DNA of 64,000 bases from Symsagittifera roscoffensis (taxonomy: Eukaryota; Xenacoelomorpha; Acoela; Convolutidae). The notes below the pieces were generated by a model. That model was given only the letters and a program-made list of their open reading frames with translations, searched no databases and was not told where the DNA came from. The stretch spans positions 560,001-624,000 of the forward strand of contig NC_087065.1 of NCBI RefSeq assembly GCF_963678635.1. Direction: 5' to 3'. The position numbers and the translations under genes were made by a program. Positions 33,601-47,300 of this stretch are shown here, one piece after another (the first letter of the stretch is position 1; each line of letters opens with the position of its first letter).

Positions 33601-33702
33601 GTATGTGGCGACTGTGTTTGCAGTGGGGGTTCTAGTGGGACTGCTTGCCTGGATTGTGTGTTGGAGGATGTTTCTAAGACGATGCTGTTTTCTGTTGCCT
33701 AG
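30600..33702 (+). repeat. Higher-order duplication, offset 1,556 bp, two adjacent copies
   Basis: About fifteen units from about 30,600-32,145 reappear at 32,156-33,702 in the same order. Shared rare variants include GAACTGGCGGCGGTTC, TAGTGTTGTGCTGCGGC and GTTTTTACTATGTTGTC. Only scattered single-base changes separate the copies. Confidence 0.85.
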
Positions 33703-33806
33703 TGTGTGTGTGGCGAATGTGTTTGCAGTGGGGGTTCTAGTGGGACTGTTGGCCTGGATTGTGTGTTGGAAGATTATTCTAATACTATGTTGTTTTCTGT
33801 TGCCTA

Positions 33807-36800
33807 GTGTATGTGGCGACTGTGTTTGCAGTGGGGGTTCTAGTGGGACTGGTGGCCTGGATTGTGTGTTGGAAGATGTTTCTAATACTATGTTGTTTTC
33901 TGTTGCCTAGTGTATGTGGCGACTGTGTTTGCAGTGGGGTTCTAGTGGGACTGCTTGCCTGGATTGTTTGTTGGAGGATGTTTCTAAGACGATGTTGTTT
34001 TCTGTTGCCTAGTGTGTGTGTGTGGCGACTGTGTTTGCAGTGGGGGTTCTACTGGGACTGTTGGCCTGGATTGTGTGTTGGAAGATGTTTCTAATACTAT
34101 GTTGTTTTCTGTTGCCTAGTGTATGTGGCGACTGTGTTTGCAGTGGGGGTTCTAGTGGGACTGGTGGCCTGGATTGTGTGTTGGAAGATGTTTCTAATAC
34201 TAAGTTGTTTTCTGTTGCCTAGTGTATGTGGCGACTGTATTTGCAGTGGGGGTTCTAGTGGGACTGCTTGCCTGGATTGTTTATTGGAGTATGTTTCTAA
34301 GACGATGTTGTTTTCTGTTGCCTAGTGTGTGTGTGGCGAATGTGTTTGCAGTGGGGGTTCTAGTGGGACTGTTGGCCTGGATTGTGTGTTCGAAGATGTT
34401 TCTAATACTATGTTGTTTTCTGTTCCCTAGTGTATGTGGCGACTGTGTTTGCAGTGGGGGTTCTAGTGGGACTGGTGGCCTGGATTGTGTGTTGGAAGAT
34501 GTTTCTAATACTATGTTGTTTTCTGTTGCCTAGTGTATGTGGCGACTGTGTTTGCAGTGGGAGTTCTAGTGGGACTGCTTGCTTGGATTGTTTGTTGGAG
34601 GATGTTTCTAAGACGATGTTGTTTTCTGTTGCCTAGTGTGTGTGTGGCGACTGTGTTTGCAGTGGGGGTTCTAGTGGGACTGTTGGCCTGGATTGTGTGT
34701 TGGAAGATGTTTCTAATACTATGTTGTTTTCTGTTGCCTAGTGTATGTGGCGACTGTGTTTGCAGTGGGGGTTCTAGTGGGACTGCTTGCTCGGATTGTG
34801 TGTTGGAGGATGTTTCTAAGACGATGTTGTTTTCTGTTGCCTAGTGTGTGTGTGGCGAATGTGTTTGCAGTGGGGGTTCTAGTGGGACTGTGTGCCTGGA
34901 TTGTGTGTTGGAAGATGTTTCTAATTCTATGTTGTTTTCTGTTGCCTAGTGTATGTGGCGACTGTGTTTGCAGTGGGGGTTCTACTGCAAACACCCACTG
35001 CAAACACAGTCGCCACACACACACACTAGGCAACAGAAAACAACATCGTTTTAGAAACATCCTCCAACAAACAATCCAGGCAAGCAGTCCCACTAGAACC
35101 CCCACTGCAAACACAGTCGCCACATACACTAGGCAACAGAAAACAACATAGTATTAGAAACATCTTCCAACACACAATCCAGGCCACCAGTCCCACGTCT
35201 TCTGTTGCCTAGTGTATGTGTTGGAAGATGTTTCTAATACTATGTTGTTTTCTGTTGCCTAGTGTATGTGGCGACTGTGTTTGCAGTGGGGGTTCTAGTG
35301 GGACTGCTTGCCTGGATTGTTTGTTGGAGGATGCTTCTAAGACGATGTTGTTTTCTGTTGCCTAGTGTATGTGGCGGCTGTGTTTGCACTGGGGGTTCTA
35401 GTGGGACTGGTGGCCTGGATTATGTGATGGAAGATGTTTCCAAGACTATGTTGTTTTATGTTGCCTAGTGTATGTGGCGACTGTGTTTGCAGTGGGGGTT
35501 CTAGTGGGACTGATGGCCTGGATTGTGTGTTGGAAGATGTTTCTAATACTATGTTGTTTTCTGTTGCCTAGTGTATGTGGCGACTGTGTTTGCAGTGGGG
35601 GTTCTAGTGGGACTGATGGCCTGGATTGTGTGTTGGAAGATGTTTCTAATACTAAGTTGTTTTCTGTTGCCTAGTGTATGTGGCGACTGTGTTTGCAGTG
35701 GGGGTTCTAGTGGGACTGCTTGCCTGGATTGTGTGTTGGAGGATGTTTCTAAGACGATGTTGTTTTCTGTTGCCTAGTGTGTGTGTGGCGAATGTGTTTG
35801 CAGTGGGGGTTCTAGTGGGACTGTTGGCCTGGATTGTGTGTTGGAAGATGTTTCTAATACTATGTTGTTTTCTGTTCCCTAGTGTATGTGGCGACTGTGT
35901 TTGCAGTGGGGGTTCTAGTGGGACTGGTGGCCTGGATTGTGTGTTGGAAGATGTTTCTAATACTATGTTGTTTTCTGTTGCCTAGTGTATGTGGCGACTG
36001 TGTTTGCAGTGGGGGTTCTAGTGGGACTGCTTGCCTGGATTGTTTGTTGGAGGATGTTTCTAAGACGATGTTGTTTTCTGTTGCCTAGTGTGTGTGTGGC
36101 GACTGTGTTTGTAGTGGGGGTTCTAGTGGGACTGTTGGCCTGGATTGTGTGTTGGAAGATGTTTCTAAAACTATGTTGTTTTCTGTTGCCTAGTGTATGT
36201 GGCGACTGTGTTTGCAGTGGGGGTTCTAGTGGGACTGGTGGCCTGAATTGTGTGTTGGAAGATGTTTCTAATACTAAGTTGTTTTCTGTTGCCTAGTGTA
36301 TGTGGCGACTGTGTTTGCAGTGGGGGTTCTAGTGGGACTGTTGGCCTGGATTGTGTGTTGGAAGATGTTTCTAATACTATGTTGTTTTCTGTTGCCTAGT
36401 GTATGTGGCGACTGTGTTTGCAGTGGGGGTTCTAGTGGGACTGCTTGCCTGGATTGTGTGTTGGAAGATGTTTCTAATACTATGTTGTTTTCTGTTGCCT
36501 AGTGTATGTGGCGACTGTGTTTGCAGTGGGGGTTCTAGTGGGACTGCTTGCCTGGATTGTGTGTTGGAGGATGTTTCTAAGACGATGTTGTTTTCTGTTG
36601 CCTAGTGTGTGTGTGGCGAATGTGTTTGCAGTGGGGGTTCTAGTGGGACTGTTGGCCTGGATTGTGTGTTGGAAGATTATTCTAATACTATGTTGTTTTC
36701 TGTTGCCTAGTGTATGTGGCGACTGTGTTTGCAGTGGGGGTTCTAGTGGGACTGGTGGCCTGGATTGTGTGTTGGAAGATGTTTCTAATACTATGTTGTT

Positions 36801-38988
36801 TTCTGTTGCCTAGTGTATGTGGCGACTGTGTTTGCAGTGGGGTTCTAGTGGGACTGCTTGCCTGGATTGTTTGTTGGAGGATGTTTCTAAGACGATGTTG
36901 TTTTCTGTTGCCTAGTGTGTGTGTGTGGCGACTGTGTTTGCAGTGGGGGTTCTACTGGGACTGTTGGCCTGGATTGTGTGTTGGAAGATGTTTCTAATAC
37001 TATGTTGTTTTCTGTTGCCTAGTGTATGTGGCGACTGTGTTTGCAGTGGGGGTTCTAGTGGGACTGGTGGCCTGGATTGTGTGTTGGAAGATGTTTCTAA
37101 TACTAAGTTGTTTTCTGTTGCCTAGTGTATGTGGCGACTGTGTTTGTAGTGGGGGTTCTAGTGGGACCGCTGACCTGGATTGTGTGATGTAGGACGTTTC
37201 TAATGCTATGTCATTTTCTGTTGCCTAGTGTGTGTGGCGGCTGTGTGTCCAGTGGAGGTTCTAGTGGGACTGGTGGCCTGGATTGTGTGTTGGAAGATGA
37301 TTTTAATACTATTTGGTTTTCTGTTGCCTAGTGTGTGTGTGGCGAATGTGTTTGCAGTGGGGGTTCTAGTGGGACTGTTGGCCTGGATTGTGTGTTCGAA
37401 GATGTTTCTAATACTATGTTGTTTTCTGTTCCCTAGTGTATGTGGCGACTGTGTTTGCAGTGGGGGTTCTAGTGGGACTGGTGGCCTGGATTGTGTGTTG
37501 GAAGATGTTGCTAATACTATGTTGTTTTCTGTTGCCTAGTGTATTTGGCGACTGTGTTTGCAGTGGGAGTTCTAGTGGGACTGCTTGCTTGGATTGTTTG
37601 TTGGAGGATGTTTCTAAGACGATGTTGTTTTCTGTTGCCTAGTGTGTGTGTGGCGACTGTGTTTGCAGTGGGGGTTCTAGTGGGACTGTTGGCCTGGATT
37701 GTGTGTTGGAGGATGTTTCTAATACTATGTTGTTTTCTGTTGCCTAGTGTATGTGGCGACTGTGTTTGCAGTGGGGGTTCTAGTGGGACTGCTTGCTCGG
37801 ATTGTGTGTTGGAGGATGTTTCTAAGACGATGTTGTTTTCTGTTGCCTAGTGTGTGTGTGGCGAATGTGTTTGCAGTGGGGGTTCTAGTGGGACTGTTGG
37901 CCTGGATTGTGTGTTGGAAGATGTTTCTAATTCTATGTTGTTTTCTGTTGCCTAGTGTATGTGGCGACTGTGTTTGCAGTGGGGGTTCTAGTGGGACTGA
38001 TGGCCTGGATTGTGTGTTGGAAGATGTTTCTAATACTAAGTTGTTTTCTGTTGCCTAGTGTATGTGGCGACTGTGTTTGCAGTGGGGGTTCTAGTGGGAC
38101 TGCTTGCCTGGATTGTGTGTTGGAGGATGTTTCTAAGACGATGTTGTTTTCTGTTGCCTAGTGTGTGTGTGGCGAATGTGTTTGCAGTGGGGGTTCTAGT
38201 GGGACTGTTGGCCTGGATTGTGTGTTGGAAGATGTTTCTAATACTATGTTGTTTTCTGTTCCCTAGTGTATGTGGCGACTGTGTTTGCAGTGGGGGTTCT
38301 AGTGGGACTGGTGGCCTGGATTGTGTGTTGGAAGATGTTTCTAATACTATGTTGTTTTCTGTTGCCTAGTGTATACGGCGACTGTGTTTGCAGTGGGGGT
38401 TCTAGTGGGACTGTTGGCCTGGATTGTGTGTTGGAAGATGTTTCTAATTCTATGTTGTTTTCTGTTGCCTAGTGTATGTGGCGACTGTGTTTGCAGTGGG
38501 GGTTCTAGTGGGACTGATGGCCTGGATTGTGTGTTGGAAGATGTTTCTAATACTAAGTTGTTTTCTGTTGCCTAGTGTATGTGGCGACTGTGTTTGCAGT
38601 GGGGGTTCTAGTGGGACTGCTTGCCTGGATTGTGTGTTGGAGGATGTTTCTAAGACGATGTTGTTTTCTGTTGCCTAGTGTGTGTGTGGCGAATGTGTTT
38701 GCAGTGGGGGTTCTAGTGGGACTGTTGGCCTGGATTGTGTGTTGGAAGATGTTTCTAATACTATGTTGTTTTCTGTTCCCTAGTGTATGTGGCGACTGTG
38801 TTTGCAGTGGGGGTTCTAGTGGGACTGGTGGCCTGGATTGTGTGTTGGAAGATGTTTCTAATACTATGTTGTTTTCTGTTGCCTAGTGTATGTGGCGACT
38901 GTGTTTGCAGTGGGGGTTCTAGTGGGACTGCTTGCCTGGATTGTTTGTTGGAGGATGTTTCTAAGACGATGTTGTTTTCTGTTGCCTA
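33807..38988 (+). repeat. Highly homogeneous satellite segment with multi-unit duplications
   Basis: From about 33.8 to 40.7 kb most units are nearly identical and alternate between GGTGGCC, TTGGCC and CTTGCC variants with AAGACGATG. Offsets of 2,903 bp (33807 to 36710), 3,006 bp (34533 to 37539) and 517 bp (37955 to 38472) relate blocks that share rare changes such as TGTGGCGAATGTG. Confidence 0.8.
34987..35196 (-). repeat. Inverted block of about two satellite units
   Basis: The sequence switches at TTCTACTGCAAACACCCACT to the reverse complement of the satellite, runs for about two units (both TAG junctions appear as CTAGG on the plus strand), and returns at CAGTCCCACGTCTTCTGTTG. It is the only reversed block I found in more than 45 kb. 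Confidence 0.92.
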
Positions 38989-41739
38989 GTGTGTGTGTGG
39001 CGACTGTGTTTGTAGTGGGGGTTCTAGTGGGACTGTTGGCCTGGATTGTGTGTTGGAAGATGTTTCTAAAACTATGTTGTTTTCTGTTGCCTAGTGTATG
39101 TGGCGACTGTGTTTGCAGTGGGGGTTCTAGTGGGACTGGTGGCCTGAATTGTGTGTTGGAAGATGTTTCTAATACTAAGTTGTTTTCTGTTGCCTAGTGT
39201 ATGTGGCGACTGTGTTTGCAGTGGGGGTTCTAGTGGGACTGTTGGCCTGGATTGTGTGTTGGAAGATGTTTCTAATACTATGTTGTTTTCTGTTGCCTAG
39301 TGTATGTGGCGACTGTGTTTGCAGTGGGGGTTCTAGTGGGACTGCTTGCCTGGATTGTGTATTGGAGGATGTTTCTAAGACGATGTTGTTTTCTGTTGCC
39401 TAGTGTGTGTGTGGCGAATGTGTTTGCAGTGGGGGTTCTAGTGGGACTGTTGGCCTGGATTGTGTGTTGGAAGATGTTTCTAATACTATGTTGTTTTCTG
39501 TTCCCTAGTGTATGTGGCGACTGTGTTTGCAGTGGGGGTTCTAGTGGGACTGGTGGCCTGGATTGTGTGTTGGAAGATGTTTCTAATACTATGTTGTTTT
39601 CTGTTACCTAGTGTATGTGGCGACTGTGTTTGCAGTGGGGCTTCTAGTGGGACTGCTTGCCTGGATTGTTTGTTGGAGGATGTTTCTAAGACGATGTTGT
39701 TTTCTGTTGCCTAGTGTGTGTGTGGCGACTGTGTTTGTAGTGGGGGTTCTAGTGGGACTGTTGGCCTGGATTGTGTGTTGGAAGATGTTTCTAATACTAT
39801 GTTGTTTTCTGTTGCCTAGTGTATGTGGCGACTGTGTTTGCAGTGGGGATTCTAGTGGGACTGCTTGCCTGGATTGTTTGTTGGAGGATGTTTCTAAGAC
39901 GATGTTGTTTTCTGTTGCCTAGTGCGTGTGTGGCGACTGTGTTTGTAGTGGGAGTTCTAGTGGGACTGTTGGCCTGGATTGTGTGTTGGAAGATGTTTCT
40001 AATACTATGTTGTTTTCTGTTGCCTAGTGTATGTGGCGAATGTGTTTGCAGTGGGGGTTCTAGTGGGACTGGTGGCCTGAATTGTGTGTTGGAAGATGTT
40101 TCTAATACTAAGTTGTTTTCTGTTGCCTAGTGTATGTGGCGACTGTGTTTGCAGTGGGGGTTCTAGTGGGACTGCTTGCCTGGATTGTGTGTTGGAGGAT
40201 ATTTCTAAGACGATGTTGTTTTCTGTTGCCTAGTGTGTGTGTGGCGAATGTGTTTGCAGTGGGGGTTCTAGTGGGACTGTTGGCCTGGATTGTGTGTTGG
40301 AAGATGTTTCTAATACTATGTTGTTTTCTGTTGCCTAGTGTATGTGGCGACTGTGTTTGCAGTGGGGGTTCTAGTGGGACTGGTGGCCTGGATTGTGTGT
40401 TGGAAGATGTTTCTAAGACGATATTGTTTTCTGTTGCCTAGTGTGTGTGTGGCGACTGTGTTTGCAGTGGGGGTTCTAGTGGGACTGTTGGCCTGGATTG
40501 TGTGTTGGAAGATGTTTCTAATACTATGTTGTTTTCTGTTGCCTAGTGTATGTGGCGACTGTGTTTGCAGTGGGGGTTCTAGTGGGACTGGTGGCCTGGA
40601 TTGTGTGTTGGAAGATGTTTCTAAGACGATATTGTTTTCTGTTGCCTAGTGTGTGTGTGGCGACTGTGTTTGCAGTGGGGCTTCTAGTGGGACTGGTGTC
40701 CTGGATTGTGTGCTGGAGGATTTTTCTAATACTATATTGTTTTCTGTTGCTTAGTGTGTGTGGCGACTTAGTGTGTGTGTGTGCAGTGGATGTTCTAGTG
40801 GGACTGGTGGCCCCGATTATGTGTTGGAATTAGTTTCCAATACTATAGTGTTGTCTGTTGCCCAGTGTGTGTGGCGACTGTGTTTGCAGTCGGGGTTGTA
40901 GCGGGACTGGTGGACTGGATTGTGTGTTGGAAGATGTTTTTATAACTATTTGGTTTTCTGTTGCCTAGTGTCTGTGGCGACTGTGTTTGTAGTGGGGGTT
41001 CTAGTGGGACCGCTGACCTGGATTGTGTGATGTAGGACGTTTCTAATGCTATGTCGTTTTCTGTTGCCTAGTGTGTGTGGCGGCTGTGTGTCCAGTGGAG
41101 GTTCTAGTGGGACTGGTGGCCTGGATTGTGTGTTGGAAGATGCTTTTAATACTATTTGGTTTACTGTTGCCTAGTGTCTGTGGCGACTGTGTTTGCAGTG
41201 GGGGTTCTAGTGGGACCGCTGGCCTGGATTGTGTGATGTAGGATGTTTCTAATGCTATGTCGTTTTCTGTTGCCTAGTGTGTGTGGTGACTGTGTGTGCA
41301 GTGGAGGTTCTAGTGGGACTGGTGGCCTGGATTGTGTGTTGGAAGATGTTTGTAATAATATGTTGTTTTCTGTTTCCTAGGATGTTTGTGGCGACTGTGT
41401 TTGCAGTGGGGGTTCTAGTGGGACTGGTGGCCTGGAGTGTGTGTTGGAAGATGTTTTTAATACTTTTTTGTTTTTGCGTTGCCTAGTGTCTGTGGCGAAA
41501 GTGTTTGCAGTGGGGGTTCTAGTGGGACCGCTGGCCTGGATTGTGTGATGTAGGATGTTTCTAATGCTGTGTCGTTTTTTGTTGCCTAGTGTGTGTGGTG
41601 ACTGTGTGTGCAGTGGAGGTTCTAGTGGGACTGGTGGCCTGGATTGTGTGTTGGAAGATGTTTTTAAAACTATGTTGTTTTCTGATGCCTAGTGTGTTTG
41701 GCGACTGTTTTTGAAGTAGGGGTTCTAGTGGGACTGGTG

Positions 41740-44340
41740 GCCTGGATTGTGTGTTGGAAGATGTTTGTAATAATATGTTGTTTTCTGTTTCCTAGGATGT
41801 TTGTGGCGACTGTGTTTGCAGTGGGGGTTCTAGTGGGACTGGTGGCCTGGAGTGTGTGTTGGAAGATGTTTTTAATACTTTTTTGTTTTTGCGTTGCCTA
41901 GTGTCTGTGGCGAAAGTGTTTGCAGTGGGGGTTCTAGTGGGACCGCTGGCCTGGATTGTGTGATGTAGGATGTTTCTAATGCTGTGTCGTTTTTTGTTGC
42001 CTAGTGTGTGTGGTGACTGTGTGTGCAGTGGAGGTTCTAGTGGGACTGGTGGCCTGGATTGTGTGTTGGAAGATGTTTTTAAAACTATGTTGTTTTCTGT
42101 TGCCTAGTGTGTTTGGCGACTGTGTTTGAAGTAGGGGTTCTAGTGGGACTGGTGGCCTGGATTGTGAGTTGGAAGATGTTTGTAAAAATATGTTGTTTTC
42201 TGTTTCCTAGCGTGTTTGTGGCGACTGTGTTTGCAGTGGGGGTTCTAGTGGGACTGTAGGCCTGGATTGTGTGTTAGAAGATGTTTCTAATACTATTAGG
42301 TTTTCTGTTGGCTAGTTTGTTTGTGGCGGCTGTGTGTGTTTTGGAGGTTCTTGTGGGACTGGTGGCCTGGATTGTGTGTTGGATGATGTTTCTAATATTA
42401 TGTTGTTTTCTGTTTCCTAGTGTGTGTGGCGACTGTATTTGCAGCGGGGGTTTTAGCGGGACTGGTGGCCTGGATTGTGTGTTGGAGGTTGTTTATAATA
42501 CTTTATTGTTTTCTGTTGCCTAGTGTGTGTGGCGGCTGTGTTTTCAGTTGGGGTTCTAGTGGGACTGGTGGCCTGGATTGTGTGTTGGAAGATGTTTCTA
42601 AAACTATGATGTTTTCTGTTGCCTAGTGTATGTGGCGACTGTGTTTGCAGTGGCGGTTCTAGTGGGACTGGTGGCCTGGATTGTGTGTTGGAGGATGTTT
42701 CTAAGACGATGTTGTTTTCTGTTGCCTAGTGTGTTTGGCGACTGTGTTTGCAGTTGGGGTTCTAGTGGGACTGGTGGCCTGGATTGTGTGTTGGAAGATG
42801 TTTCTAAAACTATGTTGTTTTATTTTGCCTAGTGTATGTGGCGACTGTGTTTGCAGTTGGGGTTCTAGTGGGACTGGTGGCCTGGATTGTGTGTTGGAAG
42901 ATGTTTCTAAAACTATGTTGTTTTATTTTGCCTAGTGTATGTGGCGACTGTGTTTGCAGTGGCGGTTCTAGTGGGACTGGTGGCCTGGATTGTGTGTTGG
43001 AGGATGTTTCTAAGACGATGTTGTTTTCTGTTGCCTAGTGTGTTTGGCGACTGTGTTTGCAGTTGGGGTTCTAGTGGGACTGGTGGCCTGGATTGTGTGT
43101 TGGAAGATGTTTCTAAAACTATGTTGTTTTATTTTGCCTAGTGTATGTGGCGATTGTGTTTGCAGTGGCGGTTCTAGTGGGACTGGTGGCCTGGATTGTG
43201 TGTTGGAAGATGTTTGTAATAATATGTTGTTTTCTGTTTCCTAGGATGTTTGTGGCGACTGTGTTTGCAGTGGGGGTTCTAGTGGGACTGGTGGCCTGGA
43301 GTGTGTGTTGGAAGATGTTTTTAATACTTTTTTGTTTTTGCGTTGCCTAGTGTCTGTGGCGAATGTGTTTGCAGTGGGGGTTCTAGTGGGACCGCTGGCC
43401 TGGATTGTGTGATGTAGGATGTTTCTAATGCTGTGTCGTTTTTTGTTGCCTAGTGTGTGTGGTGACTGTGTGTGCAGTGGAGGTTCTAGTGGGACTGGTG
43501 GCCTGGATTGTGTGTTGGAAGATGTTTTTAAAACTATGTTGTTTTCTGTTGCCTAGTGTGTTTGGCGACTGTGTTTGAAGTAGGGGTTCTAGTGGGACTG
43601 GTGGCCTGGATTGTGAGTTGGAAGATGTTTGTAAAAATATGTTGTTTTCTGTTTCCTAGCGTGTTTGTGGCGACTGTGTTTGCAGTGGGGGTTCTAGTGG
43701 GACTGTAGGCCTGGATTGTGTGTTAGAAGATGTTTCTAATACTATTAGGTTTTCTGTTGGCTAGTTTGTTTGTGGCGGCTGTGTGTGTTTTGGAGGTTCT
43801 TGTGGGACTGGTGGCCTGGATTGTGTGTTGGATGATGTTTCTAATATTATGTTGTTTTCTGTTTCCTAGTGTGTGTGGCGACTGTATTTGCAGCGGGGGT
43901 TTTAGCGGGACTGGTGGCCTGGATTGTGTGTTGGAGGTTGTTTATAATACTTTATTGTTTTCTGTTGCCTAGTGTGTGTGGCGGCTGTGTTTTCAGTTGG
44001 GGTTCTAGTGGGACTGGTGGCCTGGATTGTGTGTTGGAAGATGTTTCTAAAACTATGATGTTTTCTGTTGCCTAGTGTATGTGGCGACTGTGTTTGCAGT
44101 GGCGGTTCTAGTGGGACTGGTGGCCTGGATTGTGTGTTGGAGGATGTTTCTAAGACGATGTTGTTTTCTGTTGCCTAGTGTGTTTGGCGACTGTGTTTGC
44201 AGTTGGGGTTCTAGTGGGACTGGTGGCCTGGATTGTGTGTTGGAAGATGTTTCTAAAACTATGTTGTTTTATTTTGCCTAGTGTATGTGGCGATTGTGTT
44301 TGCAGTGGCGGTTCTAGTGGGACTGGTGGCCTGGATTGTG
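41740..44340 (+). repeat. Higher-order duplication, offset 1,449 bp
   Basis: Fourteen or so units from about 41,740 recur from about 43,189. Both copies carry the rare run CCTAGGATGTTTGTGGCG, GTTGGCTAGTTTGTTTGTGG and CAGCGGGGGTTTTAGCGGG. Confidence 0.85.
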
Positions 44341-47300
44341 TGTTGGAAGATGTTTCTAATACTATGTTGTTTTCTGCTTCCTAGTGAGTGTGGCGACTGA
44401 GTTTGCAGTGGGGGGTTCTAGTGGGACTGGTGTCCTGGATTGTGTGCTGGAGGATTTTTCTAATACTGTGTTGTTTTCTGCTTCCTAGTCTGTTTATGGC
44501 GACTGTGTTTGCAGTGGGGGTTCTAGTGGGACTGGTGGCCTGGATTTTGTGTTGGAGGGTTTTTCTAATACTGTTTAAATTTCTGTTGCCTAGTGTGTGT
44601 GGCGACTGTGTTTGCAGTGGAGGTTCTGGTGCGACTGGTGGCCTGGATTGTGTGTTGGAGGATGTTTCTAAAACCATGTTGTTTTTTGTTGCCTAGTGTG
44701 TGTGGCGATTGTGTTTGAACTGGCGGTTCTAGTGGGACTGGTGGCCTGGCTTGTGTGCTGGAAGATTTTTCTAATACTGTGTTGTTTTCTGCTTTCTAGT
44801 GTGTTTGTGGCGACTGTGTTTGCAGTGGGGGTTCTAGTGGGACTGGTGGCCTGGATTGTGTGTTGGAGGGTTTTTCTAATACTATTTAGTATTCTGTTGC
44901 CTAGTGTGTGTTGCGAATGTGTTTGCAGTTGGGGTTCTAGTGGGACTGGTGGCCTGGATTGTTTGTTGGAGGATGTTTCTAATACTATGTTGTTTTCTCC
45001 TTCCTAGTGTGTTTGTGGCGACTGTGTTTGCAGTGAGGGTTCTTGTGGGACTGGTGGCCTGGATTGTGTGTTGGAGGGTTTTTCTAATACGATTTAGTTT
45101 TCTGTTGCCTAGTGTGTGTGGTGACTGTGTGTGCTGTGGAGGTTTTTTTGTGACTGGTGGCCTGGATTGTGTATTGGAAGATGTTTCTAATACTATGTTG
45201 TTTTCTGCTTCCTAGTGTGTTTGTGGCGACTGTGTTTGCAGTGGGGGTTCTAGTGGGACTGGTGGCCTGGATTGTCTGTTGGAGGGTTTTTCTAATACTA
45301 TTTAGTTTTCTGTTGCCTAATGTGTGTGGCAACTGTGTAAGCAGTAAAGGTTCTAGTGGGACTGGTGGCCTGGATTATGTGTTGGAAGATGTTTCCAATA
45401 GTATGTTGTTTTCTGTTGCCTAGTGTATGTGGCGACTGTGTTTGCACCGGCGGTTCTAGTGGGACTGATGGCCTGGATTGTGTGTTGGCAGATGTTTCTA
45501 ATACTGTGTTGTTTTCTGCTTCCTAGTGTGTTTCTGGCGACTGTGTTTGCAGTGGGGGTTCTAGTGGGACTGGTGGCCTGGATTGTCTGTTGGAGGGTTT
45601 TTCTAATACTATTTAGTTTTCTGTTGCCTAATGTGTGTGGCAACTGTGTAAGCAGTAGAGGTTCTAGGGGGACTGGTGGCCCTGGATTATGTGTTGGAAG
45701 ATGTTCACAATAGTATGTTGTTTTCTGTTGCCTAGTGTGTGTGGCGACTGTGTTTGCAGTGGGGGTTCTAGTGGAACTACTGGGCTGGGTTGTGTGTTGG
45801 AGGATGTTTCTAATACTATATTGCTGTCTGTTGCCTAGTGTTGTGCTGCGGCTGTGTGTGCAGTGGAGGATCTTGTTGGACTGGTGGCCTGGATTGTGTG
45901 TCGGAAGATGTTTTTACTATTTTGTCTTTTTTTACGTAGTGTGTGTGGCGACTGTGTTTGCAGTGGGGCTTCTAGTGGGACTGCTTGCCTGGATTGTGTG
46001 TTGGAGGATGTTTCTAAGACGATGTTGTTTTCTGTTGCCTAGTGTGTGTGGCGACTGTGTTTGCAGTGGGGGTTCTAGTGGGACTGTTGGCCTGGATTGT
46101 GTGTTGGAAGATATTTCTAATACTATGTTGTTTTCTGTTGCCTATTGTATGTGGCGACTGTGTTTGCAGTGGGGGTTCTAGTGGGACTGCTTGCCTGGAT
46201 TGTGTGTTGGAGGATGTTTCTAAGACGATGTTGTTTTCTGTTGCCTAGTGTGTGTGGCGACTGTGTGTGCAGTGGAGGTTCTAGTGGGACTGGTGGCCTG
46301 GATTGTGTGTTGGAAGATGTTTCTAATACTATGTTGTTTTCTGTTGCCTAGTGTATGTGGCGACTGTGTTTGCCGTGGGGCTTGTAGTGGGACTGGTGTC
46401 CTGGATTGTGTGCTGGAGGATTTTTCTAATACTATATTGTTTTCTGTTGCCTAGTGTGTGTGGCGACTGTGTGTGCAGTGGAGGTTCTAGTGGGACTGGT
46501 GGCCTGGATTGTGTGTTGGAAGATGTTTCTAATACTATGTTGTTTTCTGTTGCCTAGTGTATGCGGCGACTGTGTTTGCAGTGGGGCTTCTAGTGGGACT
46601 GGTGTCCTGGATTGTGTGCTGGAGGATTTTTCTAATACTATATTGTTTTCTGTTGCCTAGTGTGTGTGGCGACTGTGTGTGCAGTGGAGGTTCTAGTGGG
46701 ACTGGTGGCCCCGATTATGTGTTGGAATAAGTTTCCAATACTATAGTGTTGTCTGTTGCCCAGTGTGTGTGGCGACTGTGTTTGCAGTGGGGGTAGTAAT
46801 GGGACTGGTGGCCTGGATTGTGTGTTGGAAGATGTTTTTAATTTAATTTGGTTTTCTGTTGCCTAGTGTCTGTGGCGACTGTGTTTGCAGTGGGGGTTCT
46901 AAAGGGACCGCTGGCCTGGATTGTGTGATGTAGGATGTTTCCAATGCTATGTCGTTTTCTGTTGCCTAGTGTGTGTGTGGCGGCTGTGTGTCCAGTGGAG
47001 GTTCTAGTGGGACTGGTGGCCTGGATTGTGTGTTGAAAAATGTTTTCAATACTATTTGGTTTTCTGTTGCCTAGTGTCTGTGGCGACCGTGTTTGCAGTG
47101 GGGGTTCTAGTGGGACCGCTGGCCTGGATTGTGTGATGTAGGATGTTTCTAATGCTATGTCGTTTTCTGTTGCCTATTGTGTGTGGCGACTGTGTGTGCA
47201 GTGGATGTTCTAGTGGGACTGGTGGCATGGATTGTGTGTTGGAAGATGTTTGTAATAATATGTTGTTTTCTGTTTCCTAGTGTGTTTGTGGCGACTGTGT

